The notes under the pieces were generated by a model. The model searched no databases and was not told the DNA's origin. It was given only the letters and a program-made list of their open reading frames with translations. DNA of 64,000 nucleotides, from NCBI GenBank assembly GCA_029237695.1, contig CM055275.1, forward strand, positions 5,130,131 through 5,194,130, written 5' to 3'. Origin of the DNA: Conchocele bisecta. Taxonomy: Eukaryota > Mollusca > Bivalvia > Lucinida > Thyasiridae. The position numbers were made by a program, and so were the translations under genes. Below are positions 24,388-35,381 of the stretch, one piece after another (position 1 is the stretch's first letter; each line of letters starts with the position of its first letter).

Positions 24388-24497
24388 ATTCCGGGGCCGC
24401 GCGTAATGGAAGTGCCTTCATGACCTCGCTACGCGGAAGTGCCTTCATGACGTCACTCACTACTTCATGATGTTCAAGACGCGGCCCCGGAATACGC
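24388..24497. repeat. GC-rich inverted repeat
   Basis: Arms ATTCCGGGGCCGCGCGT / GACGCGGCCCCGGAAT enclose two copies of GGAAGTGCCTTCATGAC. Non-coding. Confidence 0.6.
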
Positions 24498-24529
24498 ATA
24501 CCAAAAATTATCTACGTGAATGGGGCGAT

Positions 24530-24792
24530 TTATAAAAGTACATCCTCTACATTTTTCCCCCATGTTAAATTCCCATAGACAAATCAATTTTTCGTAATAA
24601 AACCAATATTTGACCAAATAGAAGGCTCATTCTTAAATGTTCCATTAATTCAATATTATCAAAAAAATATTGTTTTTGAATTGCTTATATGGCCGTAAAA
24701 TTTGGGCAGCTTTCGTGAAACAGACAGTAGATAAGTATGCTTAGCAAGTTTGGTGAAATCAGCTACTGGTATTCTGTCTCACCTATTGCATA
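24530..24792. repeat. Fragments of the CCCATGTTAAATTCCCATAG family
   Basis: Shares CCCCCATGTTAAATTCCCAT and the GACAGTAG end with the elements at 59115-59640 and 60541-61333. Positions 24764-24788 are an exact 25-bp copy of 25017-25041, which spans the donor of exon 25036-25234. Confidence 0.55.
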
Positions 24793-24876
24793 TGGGGCGA
24801 TTTATAAAAGTACTGAAAATACTGAATATAATGCTCAAATTACATCAGTTTTTTGTTGGAAATGTAACAATAACGT

Positions 24877-25016
24877 TTGATCATGTCCAGCCGTGTGCAA
24901 ACGTTTGCTGTGGCCCTCGGGAACTGTTTGAACACGCGGCCTGCGGCCTTGGGGTTCAAACAGTTCCCACGGGCCACAGCAAACGTTTGCACACGGCTGG
25001 ACATGATCAAACCTTA
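24877..25016. mobile_element. Long-armed foldback element
   Basis: Arms of about 60 bp: TTTGATCATGTCCAGCCGTG at the left and its complement CACGGCTGGACATGATCAAA at the right, with GTTCAAACAGTTCCC inner arms and a CGGCCTGCGGCC centre. The two mirrored reading frames on opposite strands come from the palindrome. It ends about 20 bp from the donor of exon 25036-25234. Confidence 0.85.
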
Positions 25017-25035
25017 TACTGGTATTCTGTCTCAC

Positions 25036-25234
25036 CTATTGATTGAGCAACGACTGCTTCTGCACACGCCTCCAACATCTCCGAGCTGGCGGGTGGAGGG
25101 ACGGATGGTGGGTCGTCTGAGAGAATTGTCGGGAAGTTTGGCGAGGTGGTCGAGGGCGGTGACTCACCCGACATCATCGCGGATGGGTAACTCGCGCTGA
25201 CCGGGCTACCAATTAACTCACCGCTCGCAGATTC
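25036..25234 (-). CDS. RNF111-like gene, first coding exon seen
   Basis: The acceptor is TTTTTTTAACTACAG before 25234 and the donor AATAG/GTGAGA after 25036. The 199-nt frame is open throughout (ESASGELIGSPVS...) and Ser/Pro-rich, and its last base G completes either the Gly of exon 19617-19706 or the Asp of exon 16317-17790. The first in-frame Met codons are at about 25172-25177 (AMMSGES), so translation may start here or in an unseen upstream exon. No domain recognised. Membership of the gene is based on strand, order and phase. Confidence 0.6.
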
Positions 25235-25257
25235 CTGTAGTTAAAAAAATGGTTAAA

Positions 25258-25492
25258 TCAGGGCTCCAGATAAGCCTTGTGTACTATACCCCCTAATTTC
25301 ATAATCATTGCGTATTTACTGTTTGCTTTTTGCAGCTCAACTAAGTCAATTTTCAACTTTATGACAATATTTTCACTACTCAATTTGAAAATCAATGTGT
25401 CTTTGGTACTCCCACTTTTGATAATCAATGCGTATTCAGCTAAAATAATTGAGTAAAATATGCCAATACGCACCTTATCTGGAGCTCTGGTT
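25258..25492. mobile_element. GAGCTCCAGATAAG-family MITE
   Basis: Ends GGGCTCCAGATAAGCCTTGT and, inverted, GAGCTCCAGATAAGGTGCGT, with internal CCACTTTTGATAATCAATGC. It begins about 18 bp from the acceptor of exon 25036-25234. Confidence 0.7.
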
Positions 25493-25667
25493 AACTACAG
25501 TGCTATGACTGGACTAGCGATTGTCAAGACATATTTTCATTTTGAAGCAAACTATTTTAATAATTGCTGTCTGTTGTAGTGTGATTTTATTTTACCCAAT
25601 TAAAATTTTGAAATACCCAATTGCTTCAGAAATGATGGAGTGACAATACTCAATTACAGTGCATTGT

Positions 25668-26930
25668 CAGGGATTCCGCTGGGGAAAATAAACAAGAGGG
25701 CCATGATGGCCCTAATTCGCTCACCTGACTCCATGAACACCAGAGGAGAATGTGACATTGAGTTCATGTGTTTTAAAAAAAATTGTGCTATTTTTAGATG
25801 GCGGTCATCTTGGATTAAGCGATGACTCATTTTACCAAATCTGAAAATGCTTCACCCAAGGATCTGAACTTCCTATGAAGTTTGGCCAGCATCGGCCATG
25901 TGGTTCCTGAGAAAAATCTTGAAGAAATGGACCTTTTGGTGGCCATCATGGATGACATAATCATCCGATTTCGACAACAAATGTACCAGAGTGATCGCCT
26001 CATTGATACCTTCGATTTGATATATAACATGACCATATTCGGTCAAAAATAAAATTTGACCCCACGGGCCACGCCCATTTTGACCCCGGGGTCACCATTT
26101 TAACAACTTTGAAAAAGAATTGTACATCGATTATTACTACCAAGTTTCGTCGAAATCCGGCTAGCGGTTCATGAGAAGATTTTTTAAGAATTTATGCTAT
26201 TTTTAGACGGCGGCCATCTTGGATTAGCGATGACCTCCATTTTAAGAAATCTGAAAAGGCTTCACCCATGGACCATAACTTTTAAGTTTGGCTACCATGG
26301 GCACAGCAGTTCATGTGAAGAAATTTTTTGAAATCTCTCATAAAAGGAACGACCTTTTGACTTTTCAGCGGACATCTTGGATGACATAACCATCCGATTT
26401 CGACAAAAACTGTACCAGAGTGATCGCCTCATTGATACCTTCAATTTGATATATGACATGACCATATTCGGTCAAAAATAAAATTTGACCCCATGGGCCA
26501 CGTCCATTTTTGACCCCGGGGTCACCATTTTAACAACTTTGAAAGAGCATTGTACATCGATCATTCCTACCAAATTTTGTCGAAATCTGGTTGGCGGTTC
26601 TTGAGAAGAAGATTTCTGAAGAATTTGTGCTATTTTTAGACGGCGGCCATCTTGGATTACGTAATGACGTCATTTTAACAATTTTGTAATCCCCCTAACT
26701 AAGGACCATGACCATGAAGTTTGGTGACTATAGGCCCAATGGTTACCGATGAGAAGACGTTTGAAAATGTTCACGGACGACGGACGGACACATTGCGGTA
26801 ACAATAGCTCACATGAGCTTTGCTCAGGTGAGCTAAAAAATCGCCACTTCAAAAGTGGCGATTTTCTCTCTCGAAAATTGTAATTTTTTATCGCCAATTG
26901 CGAAAGTGGCGATCGCCAGCGGAATCCCTG
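25668..26930. mobile_element. CAGGGATTCC element with internal GAGGGCCATGATGGCCC repeat
   Basis: Terminal inverted repeats CAGGGATTCCGCTGG / CCAGCGGAATCCCTG, with CATTGT on both sides (possible 6-8-bp target duplication), suggest a hAT-like element. Inside is a repeat starting AAGAGGGCCATGATGGCCC and ending AGCTTTGCTCAGGTGAGCTA, with two tandem copies of a roughly 430-bp segment (about 25770-26190 and 26200-26640) sharing ATCCGATTTCGACAA and GACCCCGGGGTCACCATTT. Near the right end is a hairpin CGCCACTTC / GAAGTGGCG. No protein-coding frame. Confidence 0.7.
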
Positions 26931-27680
26931 CATTGTCTTATCCAATAAAAATGCATTTTTTTCATGATGTGTTTCCTACGCAAAAAAAATTCACATGTGC
27001 ACTGAAATAAAAATGGTGTTTTCCTGAAACAGTGATGCAAAAATGGTTAAATGTTTCCGATGAAAACTCTAAAGTCACTAAATACGCCCGTCGAAGACGG
27101 GCCGGACAGCGAAGATGCAGAAATGTGAAGCTGTCACCACGGCAAGAAATATTAATGAGAACTTGAAAATTTATAGCATTACATGTATTTCTTCCTCTTG
27201 TTGTGATAAACAGGTATACAAATTTAGGTAGAGATGTGTAAAGTAGAAATTATATAGAATTGGATACAAAAATGTAGAAAAAATTACTACATGTAAGTGT
27301 TTTTGTTAAAAAATATTTTTCGGCATAAAAACACCAAAGTGTACATTTTCAATGTGTGTAGAAGATGTGTGTATAGTTTCAGATCGAATGACGAAACGGT
27401 TTCAGAGGAGTCGTGTACACAAACTCTGTATCCGATACAGAATTGTATACAAAATTGTAAGAAAAATGACTATTAAAGTTAAAAAGGTGATATTTTTCTT
27501 CATAAAAAGACCAAGGTGCACATCTTCAATATGTGTAGAAGACATGTGTATAGTTTCAGATCGATTGACTGAACGGTTTCAGAGAAGTTGTGTACACAAG
27601 CTACAACATATGCAGTTTTTTCTGTCTGCCGCCGCCCGCCCCTCACGGTAAAACATATTACGCATATTACGGTTGTATAA
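26931..27680. repeat. Intergenic, one 175-bp tandem duplication
   Basis: Two diverged copies of a segment with TTCAATRTGTGTAGAAGA, ATAGTTTCAGATCGA and CGGTTTCAGAGRAGT lie at about 27340-27440 and 27512-27612. Nothing else recognised. Confidence 0.5.
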
Positions 27681-27684
27681 AAAG

Positions 27685-27872
27685 TGAAAGGGCTTAACGT
27701 CCCAGAAATAGCTACGGTCATATAGAGACGGGACCACAGTTTAAAGTCTCATCCGAAAGATCAGTGGGATGGAAATAATATGAAAGTATTTTGTATGCCT
27801 AAGGCAAGGAGGTGTGATCCCACAACCTCCGGATAAGAAGCCAGGTGTAGTAACCCCTAGGCCACAACCCAT
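27685..27872 (-). mobile_element. tRNA-derived SINE, minus orientation
   Basis: Read on the minus strand it contains ATGAGACTTTAAACTGTGGT and CCCGTCTCTATATGACC, ending CCCTTTCACTTTTT. Its head carries a decayed B box. A better-preserved copy is 46286-46472. The body resembles the conserved core of metazoan tRNA-derived SINEs. Confidence 0.65.
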
Positions 27873-27934
27873 CCCACACCCCTCATATGCAGTGAAGTAC
27901 ACACGAGGAAAACGCACAGAAACTGGTTTTCTGG

Positions 27935-28065
27935 CTAATGTAACACAAACGCAGGTCAAACCAACGTGTAAGCTCGGAAAAATAACGTAGGTCTCCACTA
28001 CTGCCAGTAGTGGAGACCTACGTTATTTTTCCGAGCTTACACGTTGGTTTGACCTACGTTTGTAG
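27935..28065. mobile_element. Near-perfect foldback element
   Basis: Arms of about 55 bp (AACGTGTAAGCTCGGAAAAA with its complement at 28018-28045) meet at CACTACTGCCAGTAGTG. It ends a few bases from the candidate exon 28077-28166. Confidence 0.8.
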
Positions 28066-28076
28066 TGCCAGCTCAC

Positions 28077-28166
28077 CTCAGATTTTACGACTGGTCATCT
28101 GGACGCCAGTTAGCAGAATGATCCTCGACAACGTTTAAAACACGCGGCTCCATGGATTACTTCAAC
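28077..28166 (-). other. Candidate non-coding 5' exon
   Basis: A 90-bp segment between TTTGATTGCAG (before 28166) and CTGAG/GTGAGC (after 28077), GC-richer than its surroundings. All three frames contain stops, so it cannot be an internal coding exon. It could be a 5' untranslated exon of the RNF111-like gene or chance splice signals. Confidence 0.25.
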
Positions 28167-28204
28167 CTGCAATCAAAGACGAGATTATACATACATGTAG
28201 CGCC

Positions 28205-28395
28205 AGTTAAGATGCGTAATTTGACCAAATATTCAAGGTATTTTTCTTAATTCTTCACCAAAAATGGTAAGTTTGGAGTTCTTTAGAATCGTCTCGATGA
28301 GACGATTCTAAAGCACTCCAAACTTGCCATTTTTGGTGAAGAAATAACAAAATTGCCCCCAAAGTTGATCAAATTACGCATCTTACCTGGAGCTC
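28205..28395. mobile_element. Foldback MITE with GAGCTCCAG end
   Basis: Arms ATGGTAAGTTTGGAGT and ACTCCAAACTTGCCAT around ATCGTCTCGATGAGACGAT, with outer ends AAGATGCGTAATTTGACC / ATTACGCATCTTACC. Confidence 0.7.
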
Positions 28396-28439
28396 TGATT
28401 ATACACCTTCAAACGAGATAAGATGGATTTTAGTTGAAC

Positions 28440-28981
28440 ACAGTGCTCCAGATAAGGTGTGTATCAAAGTATTTTATGAACTTTATTTAGCAGAATATGC
28501 ATCGACTATCAAAACTGTGAGTACAAAGTACTCGCAGCAATGTGAACATACGCATTGACTTTCAAATTTCAAATCTACATACATGTACTGTACGGTCGAA
28601 ATAGAATTTCAATCCCGGTCCAATTTGGGTACAACCGGCTGTCACAAATCAAGAAAAACTTTAATTTATGGACAAAACGGCACAGTGCCTTATTTGTAGG
28701 TTCGGCCCTGCAGAGGGCTGGATCAAAATATACAATGTACATAATTATATTCTTTGAATGAAACTGTGTAAACTGTGTAAATAAAGTACATGTACCTATT
28801 TTTATACAATTGTGTTTTTATAACTTAATTTTTCACTACAGTACAGGGTTAAAGCTAGCCGGGAAAGTTTTGACATAAAATTTAGAAAATAGACAATTTT
28901 TTTCCAAAATTTCTGTTTTATATAGTGAAAAACTTTTCCCCCCATCTCAAAACAGGGAGAAGCCAGACAATTTACGGAAAC
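28440..28981. other. MITE fragments, no gene
   Basis: 28443-28570 is the left half of a GCTCCAGATAAGGTGTGTAT element. An ACAGGGTTAAAGCTAG end occurs near 28841. Nothing coding. Confidence 0.4.
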
Positions 28982-29447
28982 AATTTCGCCCACTTCGCGC
29001 CTTGTATGTGGGGTTCCCACTCTTTTGGGAAGACCAAATTCCATGACTTTCAAGGACCTGTTTTCGAAATTCAAGGACCCATATTTGCATGGATGATGAT
29101 GAAACGGTGTCGAGCCTGGAAGACACTTGTGTTGGGGAGAGAAGTTACTTCTCTCCCCAACACAAGTGTCTTCCAGGCTAGAAACCGTTTCATGTAGTAA
29201 TTCAGTTCTGAATTTACAAAATCCCGATTACGTGCCCTTACCACATGAAATCGTTTGGCATGAAATCACGAAATTGCACTGAACTTCGCTCAACAACACC
29301 ATGCAATAATTGGACTGGAATCCAAATTCCATGACTTTCAATGAATTTTTCAGAAAAAGAGACAAATTCCATGACTTTCCAGGCCTGGAATCCATTTTTC
29401 CAAATTCCATGACTTTCCAGGATTTAAGGACCAGTGGGAAGAACCCT
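28982..29447. mobile_element. hAT-like MITE with TTCCATGACTTTC motifs
   Basis: One side has GGGGTTCCCACTCTTTTGGG and the other AGTGGGAAGAACCCTG, an imperfect inverted pair, with at least four AAATTCCATGACTTTC copies inside. At 29101-29190 is a hairpin with arms of about 38 bp (GAAGACACTTGTGTTGGGGA). Similar TTCCATGACTTT arrays are typical of widespread hAT-derived MITEs. Confidence 0.6.
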
Positions 29448-29609
29448 GCTTGTAAAATGATCCCAGACAGTAGGAACTTTGGTGCACACCTATCAAGCGG
29501 GAAATATGAAAAGAATCAACAGAAAGCCGGAGAAGCAGGGAGAATTTCTTTCGACACTATTTTCTTTATTTATTTTCCAATTTTGCTGAAATAAATCGTG
29601 ATTAACCCT

Positions 29610-29815
29610 TACACCACTATCTAAATTTTTTGTCAAAAACATGCTTTGACAGCACTTTAGAATAATTTACAACAAGCTTTGACAGCATTTCAGAATCATT
29701 TCCATTGGAAATGATTCTGAAGTGCTGTGAAACCATGTTTTTATTGGGAAATAAGGAAAGATATAAAAGCAACAGTGGACTACAATTGTTGTGTGTAGCG
29801 GTCTAAGGGTTAATG
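29610..29815. mobile_element. Foldback element with TTTGACAGCACTTTAGAAT arms
   Basis: Arms CAGCATTTCAGAATCATTTCC and its complement meet at 29700, with outer TTAACCCTTA / TAAGGGTTAA ends. Relatives are at 58400-58600 and a fragment near 49720. Confidence 0.65.
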
Positions 29816-30196
29816 TCTAAAAATATGCACTATACTCGCTCGGTAGTAGATTTCTGTAGTTGCGAGTAAATGTTGCATATTTAGCGATTTCCTGATTGCT
29901 ACAGTACTGTATAAACCAAATATTCGGAGGTACCGAGATTTTTTCTGTCTTTTATCTTAGTGAAAAAAGTGCCTTTTTTGTCAACGAGCAGCCCCTTTTT
30001 CAGCCTGGGGGAAACATTACAATTTCAACCCTTGATTGTTCTACAACGCATAATTGGAATCGGTGTTTATGTCCGACTTGGCGAAGGTGCGCCGGTTTCC
30101 TTTTTTCAATGTATATTTGTACGCAAATATTTGTATTTGAATGTAGTTTTAGTCATTTTAATGCGTTAATACACCAATACGCACCTTAACTGGAGC
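29816..30196. other. No gene seen
   Basis: The right end is a fragment of the GAGCTCCAG family (ACGCACCTTAACTGGAGCTC near 30180-30198). The rest is unrecognised. Confidence 0.35.
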
Positions 30197-30198
30197 TC

Positions 30199-30440
30199 TG
30201 GGGCTCGTTTCGCTAAACTTCTTACGACTAAAATGTTCGTAAGTGCAAATTTAAGATCGTCTGTAAATTACAATTTATGGATTTACATTTATTGAGCATA
30301 GGCTGCATATGCAGCCTATGCTCAATAAATGTAAATCCAATAATTGTTTACAAGAAAATAGTGTTAATGTGAAATTTACAGACTATCATAATTCTGCACT
30401 TACGGACATTTTAGTCGTACAAAGTTTAGTGATTGAAAGA
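30199..30440. mobile_element. TIR element with a GAGCATAGGCTGCATATGC hairpin
   Basis: Ends TCGTTTCGCTAAACTTCTTA and TACAAAGTTTAGTGATTG, with TTTAGTCGTA near each end. The centre is a perfect hairpin of TGGATTTACATTTATTGAGC arms around GCATATGC. Family copies: 51888-52025 (left half), 55830-55997, 57205-57450, the core alone at 46766-46832 and decayed at 14895-15025. Confidence 0.75.
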
Positions 30441-31186
30441 AAAACAAGAAATGCGTCTGTCGAACGCGGATGCCAGCATATTTGAGAAACTGTGACAAAT
30501 TGGTTAACCGAAAAGTGTGACGGACGGATGGACCAAACACTATATGCCACCCGTTTCTTCGAAACCCGGTGGCATAAAAAGAGCACTTATTTCTCCGGGA
30601 AGGCGACAGATTTTGCATTCTGGAAGTCGGACTTCGTCCATTTTGCGCACCTGCAGGTTGTAATTGTCTCCCCTGTCGAGGAGCGCAGGGGAAATCTGAC
30701 CCATTTCCTATATAATTTAATAATTTTTGAATGCTTCAAACAACTAAATTCCAATCACTAAATCAAATTTAAATGCAGATTTATTATGTTAAATGGTCAT
30801 GAAAAAATATATTTATCACCATTTAGTAGTTTCGTAATTCTAAATGTGAAATATTCTGGCTTAAAAATGATGTATTTTAGAGCAAAATATATTGACTTAC
30901 CCCCAAACATATCGGGTCATGTGACTAGTGATACGTCACGCCGACTTCCAGAATTATTTATAAAGGGAAACTACCGTAATTGAGCCTCCTTAATTAAATT
31001 TCAGTTGTCTAACTTTAAGTTATCATCGATCATGATTGCATATCGCACATATGTAGCTGTGAATGGAGAAATGGGGTTTATGGGTTTTGCAACCAGTGTA
31101 GATCCAGATCAGGCCATGCATTCACAGTTCACAGTTGCCATTATATACATGAAACACCCGTCATGGGCCTACCAAGCAATAAAAAC
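30441..31186. other. No gene seen
   Basis: Contains a fragment of the GTAGATCCAGATC family (31070-31115). Otherwise unrecognised AT-rich sequence. Confidence 0.35.
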
Positions 31187-32310
31187 CTTAATGCACGGCG
31201 CTCTTACCAACTGAGCTAACCGGGCGATCGTGTCTCAACATCACACCGAACACTACACTCCTCCCCTTGTTATCATTTGTTACCTCACAGCTTCAGGTCA
31301 TGAGGCATATGAGGAGTAGTCCCTATTCTCATGGATCCGTGCCCCTAAGCACATAAATCCATAGTGTGTGTTATATTCTGATTAATTCCTGAAAATGTAT
31401 ACATCAACATAAAGTTCAAACACTTGACTATGAGTGCACATAAGGAATTCACCAAAATTGTTGTTTATGCAAGTCTTAGAGTCCCTATAAATAATCCACC
31501 AAAGTCGCCTAATTGATCTTGAAACTTCTCATCAGGTTCGTGCCCTATAACTTTTTGCACATTTGAGCGACATTCCTTAATCATTCGTTCAATAAAGAAG
31601 TGTTGCTGCCTAGATGAATCAAATTTAAATATGGTGAAGTCCAGATTCACCTAGAAATCAACATATATCACATTGTATGCATCATTTGCGAACAGACCCT
31701 CTTCAGATTAAGGAAGTATGTAGAAAAATCACAAAATAGGTGGTAAATCACAATTAAATGTAACAATAACTTAGAAAACTGTGGGAACAAACTTAAAATA
31801 CATTTTTAAAATAATTTTCAATCAACACTATTCTTAGAATATGCTTATTCACTTGTTTTCTAGGGGCACAATCAATGAGAAGGCACGAATCCATGAGAAT
31901 TGGGGCTATAGCCTGCAACCCAAAGTACACCCAGCCTGGTGCTAGTGTTACGGGGGTCGTGGGTTTAAACCCCACATCGGGCGACACTATTTTACCCTTA
32001 GAAATCCTTCAATTGTGTCAGAAGTAAACAGGATTGTTCCTGGGACTTAGAAATCCTTCAATTGCGTCAGAAGTAAACAGTATTGTGCCTGGGACCCAGG
32101 CACAATCCTGTTTACTTCTGACACAATTGAAGGATTTCTAAGGGGGAAAAAGTGTCGCCCAATGTGGGGTTTGAACCCACGACCCCCGTAACACTAGCAC
32201 GGCGCTCAAACCAAAAGTGTTGCCCGATGTGGGGTTTGAACCCACGACCCCCGTAACACTAGCACGGAGCTCTTACCAACTGAGCTAACCGGGAAATCGT
32301 GTCTCAACAC
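31187..32310. mobile_element. Cluster of tRNA-Thr-derived repeats
   Basis: Four tRNA-like pieces: a 5' half on minus (about 31190-31225), a 3' half on plus (about 31935-31986), a 3' half on minus (about 32154-32205) and a full-length one on minus (32221-32294). Between the second and third is a hairpin whose arms share CCTTCAATTGYGTCAGAAGT (31995-32150). The arrangement suggests a tRNA-derived SINE or foldback element. Confidence 0.65.
32221..32294 (-). tRNA. tRNA-Thr(AGT)-like sequence, probable pseudogene
   Basis: On the minus strand: A box TAGCTCAGTTGG, D stem GCTC/GAGC, anticodon stem CCGTG/TACGG with loop CTAGTGT giving AGT, B box GGTTCAAACC and acceptor 3' strand ATCGGGC plus A. The first acceptor pair is mismatched (T opposite C), and a G-T pair lies in each of the acceptor and anticodon stems. 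Truncated copies nearby and the repeat setting favour a SINE head over a functional tRNA gene. Confidence 0.5.
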
Positions 32311-33302
32311 CACACCGAACAATACAAAACCTTACGCACGGACAATTCACCGAAATGGAATGACGAAAACTATATACCGAGAGTATAACAAGCTAATTAT
32401 ATAACGGGCTAAATACACTAAGTTACACCTTCACTTCACGAGTGCATAGACACTCCTTACAGAAAATGTAAACACAAATATGTGTTTGTTTTTCGAATCT
32501 TTGTCCTGTGTGCAAAACATAAATACAAAGATATTGGTTTCTTGAACTGAAACTGAAACTTTATCGAACGTTAAACAAAGACATCATACAAAATAAAAGA
32601 TACAAAATCTTACTCTATGGGTGAAAAATGATCAAGAAAAGGAGAAAAATGTAAACAATTGATTTTCCTTCAGGACAAAAACATCCGCCATAGTTATTGG
32701 CTTATTGGACTTGGTTATTATTTTGGAAATTGCTAAAATACGTAAAGGATGAATATACGCGGAACGAATCGGGTATGACTAAAATAAGAAAAGGGCCCTT
32801 TTCTGTGCTTTTCTAAGAAAAGGACAGAAAAGGACTTCGTGCCTAATAAAAGGGCCTATAAAAAGCACATTAACGGTTCAAATGAGTGTAAAACAATGTT
32901 TATATATGTATCTGTATTCGTGAAATGGAGTGTGGTCGTTTCGATACGACTCCCAACCACAGGTGACTGAAAACAAAATCGCACGACAGTATTTTCTCTA
33001 ATATAGGTGTATAAGTATATAATTTATATTAGAAACTTAGTCATCATCAGGTTATTTCTTTTCTGGCACCTCTGGCCACAACAACTATTCTATATATATA
33101 TCTCTTTATACTGCTTCACACCCTCACGGGTAAATTCGAGCAAGTTCGTCCTACGTCGTTTCGCCCTAGTATGAATATATATATGTTTTAACTGAAGGGC
33201 GTATGATGTTGTTTTTTTTCTTTCCAACATAGCCATGATAGTTTCTAGCTCGGATACACGCAACGGCAACCGTACTTATAAAACTTACTTAGTTACTGTG
33301 TA
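32311..33302. other. No gene seen
   Basis: AT-rich. Contains AAAAGGGCCCTTTTC (32790-32805) and other short inverted segments but no clear element or exon. Confidence 0.3.
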
Positions 33303-33548
33303 TTAACCCTTTCACCCCTAAGTAACTGAATGGGCTGCGATATGTTCGTTTTGCAACCAATCCAATCATCGCAAAATGATTTTCAGACTTCCATTTATAA
33401 AAAGGGGGTATTTGTTTTTCTCAACAATATGAAAATTACTTTCAAGCAGTGCAGATCCTGATGAGACGGCTCGTTACGAGCCGGCTCATCTGGATCTGCA
33501 CTGTTTGCATAAACCAGATATAGCGGGCTTTCGGGTACAAAGGGTTAA
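33303..33548 (-). mobile_element. MITE with TTAACCCTTT ends and AGATCC hairpin, inverted copy
   Basis: Bounded by TTAACCCTTTCACCCC and CAAAGGGTTAA. Hairpin GATGAGACGGCTCGTTACG around 33460-33500. Same family as 20408-20654. Confidence 0.8.
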
Positions 33549-33599
33549 TTGATATGTTTGTCTCATATTGTAGACTTTTCTCTCAATAACAATATAGCA

Positions 33600-34020
33600 T
33601 TTTCGAGTTTTATTTATGTATTTACACAACACATGGGCAATGTATGGACATGATGATGTGATAACATAGCTAGGTCACGTTCGTCCGCATGTACGGTCGA
33701 TAATCAGCTCGCTAAAACTCATGGATTATCTCCTCGTACATGCGGACATTATACAATATTTTCCAATCTTAAGACAGCAGATACATACATTATTACTATA
33801 ACTCTGGCTTAGTGCAAGAAATTCGAACGTTATTCTGCATTTTTGGACCTTTGACTGTGGTGTAGCATATATATAGTGCAGCATATTAAGGAATAAAACC
33901 ATGGGCTGTTGTGTTTACTGCTGTGACTAATACATATGGTCTGTTTATGGTCGATAACTTTAAACAGACCAAATGTATTATCACCACAGTAAACGCAACA
34001 TCCCATGGTTTTATTACTTA
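33600..34020. repeat. Two hairpins
   Basis: 33681-33748 has arms GTCCGCATGTACG / CGTACATGCGGAC. 33890-34015 has arms AATAAAACCATGGGCTGTTG / CATCCCATGGTTTTATT with inner GTCTGTTTA / TAAACAGAC; a broken copy of this one is at 46090-46235. Confidence 0.65.
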
Positions 34021-34129
34021 TATTTACACTGTATTTTCTGATAGTTTAATAACTGTAAATACCCAAATATGGCGCTAAGATTAACAATAATCTTGTTTTA
34101 CGTCATTTCATTTTGTCACAATTACTGGA

Positions 34130-34790
34130 ACAGCGATGTTGCAAACTTTAACCAATCAATAACCTCGCTCTACGTCACGTGTGTCTAATGTATTGTATTG
34201 GGATGTAAACGCAATACGTCGAATGCGCGTTTGCATTATGAATTTATAGAAGGTGTATATATATACAAAATACTTGAAACTTGCTCCAGCTCAGAGCAGC
34301 CAATCAAACTGCCTGCATGACTGCGATGGGAATTGCCAGTAGAAGTTCGGAAACGTTGACATCTGGGCAAGATAACGGTAGGCTGTGGCCATGGACTATA
34401 AGTAGCATGATAGTACGGTGGCACAGAGGGGACATGGAAATATTTTTTAATATTGCGTGCGCACGCGATAGGTTTTGCGTGCGCACGCGATAGGGCTTCA
34501 TTGGCTAAGCTATCGCGTGCGCACGCAATAGCTATCGCGTGCGCACGCAATAGCAATGAAATATTTACATGTCCCCTCTGTGCCACCATATGATAGCTAG
34601 CATATCAAAACATAATATAATAACAGTTAACAGCAGTATACATGTTACACCTTCTAACTATTCATAATGAAAACTCCCATTCGACGTATTGCGTTTATAT
34701 CCGAATGCATTACATTAGCTGCACGTAACGTCGCTCGACGCTGTTGATTAGTTAAAGTTCGTTTGACGTTGTTGTTAATAACGCCACAAA
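34130..34790. mobile_element. Foldback element with GCGTGCGCACGC core
   Basis: Outer arms TGGGATGTAAACGCAATACG and CGACGTATTGCGTTTATA. Nested inside is a hairpin (34418-34590) with arms GGTGGCACAGAGGGGACAT around four GCGTGCGCACGCRATAG units. Long frames on both strands here reflect the palindrome and are not genes. Confidence 0.75.
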
Positions 34791-34848
34791 TAATAACATA
34801 CAAAATGTACATTTATTTCTCTGACTTTCTGCTAGTTTCTAAACATGA

Positions 34849-35095
34849 TAAACCCTTTCACCCCTAATTAACTCGAATGGATTTTGATATTTTAATTTTG
34901 CAACCAATCCAACAGTCACAAAATGATTTTCAGACTAGTCCATGTATGATAAGGGGGTGTTTTTGTTTTAAAAAATATGAAAATTACTTGCAAAACGTGC
35001 AGATTCTGATGAGACGGCTCGTCACGAGCCGGCCCATCTGGATTTACACTATTTGCAAATACCACTATACAGGTATGTAGTGTTGAAAGGGTTAA
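34849..35095 (-). mobile_element. MITE with AGATCC-type hairpin, diverged inverted copy
   Basis: Bounded by AAACCCTTTCACCCC and GTTGAAAGGGTTAA. Hairpin GATGAGACGGCTCGTCACG. Same family as 20408-20654. Confidence 0.75.
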
Positions 35096-35381
35096 AGCTG
35101 GGGTTATCGCCCCTGATATCAGTGTGGAAATTCACGTTTGATATATAACGTATATTAATGCCAATTACTACGTCAGTTAGTGGTGAATGAATGTTTATTT
35201 TGCCAGGAAAATGTCATATCGACAGAATATACACAACTATATGTCTCCCGATACTATAATATGGCATGTGGGACCCCAGCTTTAACAAAAGTGTGACCAG
35301 TTCATCACCATTGTAACGTGCTGCTACACGTTCATATTTCGGTGTTTTATGGATTATTTCGGTATATCTGTAGCCTATTTC
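35096..35381. repeat. Fragment of the ATCGCCCCTGATATCAG family
   Basis: Contains GTTATCGCCCCTGATATCAG and GTGAATGAATGTTTATTTTG, also found at 44105-44165, 47130-47240, 48275-48305 and 50175-50260. Confidence 0.55.

Noticed and set aside
24750..25046. Pair of proteins on opposite strands sharing FDHVQPCANVCCGP
   Set aside because: Mirror translation of a palindromic element.
32221..32294. Functional tRNA-Thr gene
   Set aside because: First acceptor pair lost, truncated copies alongside and a repeat setting; kept only as a tRNA-like pseudogene.
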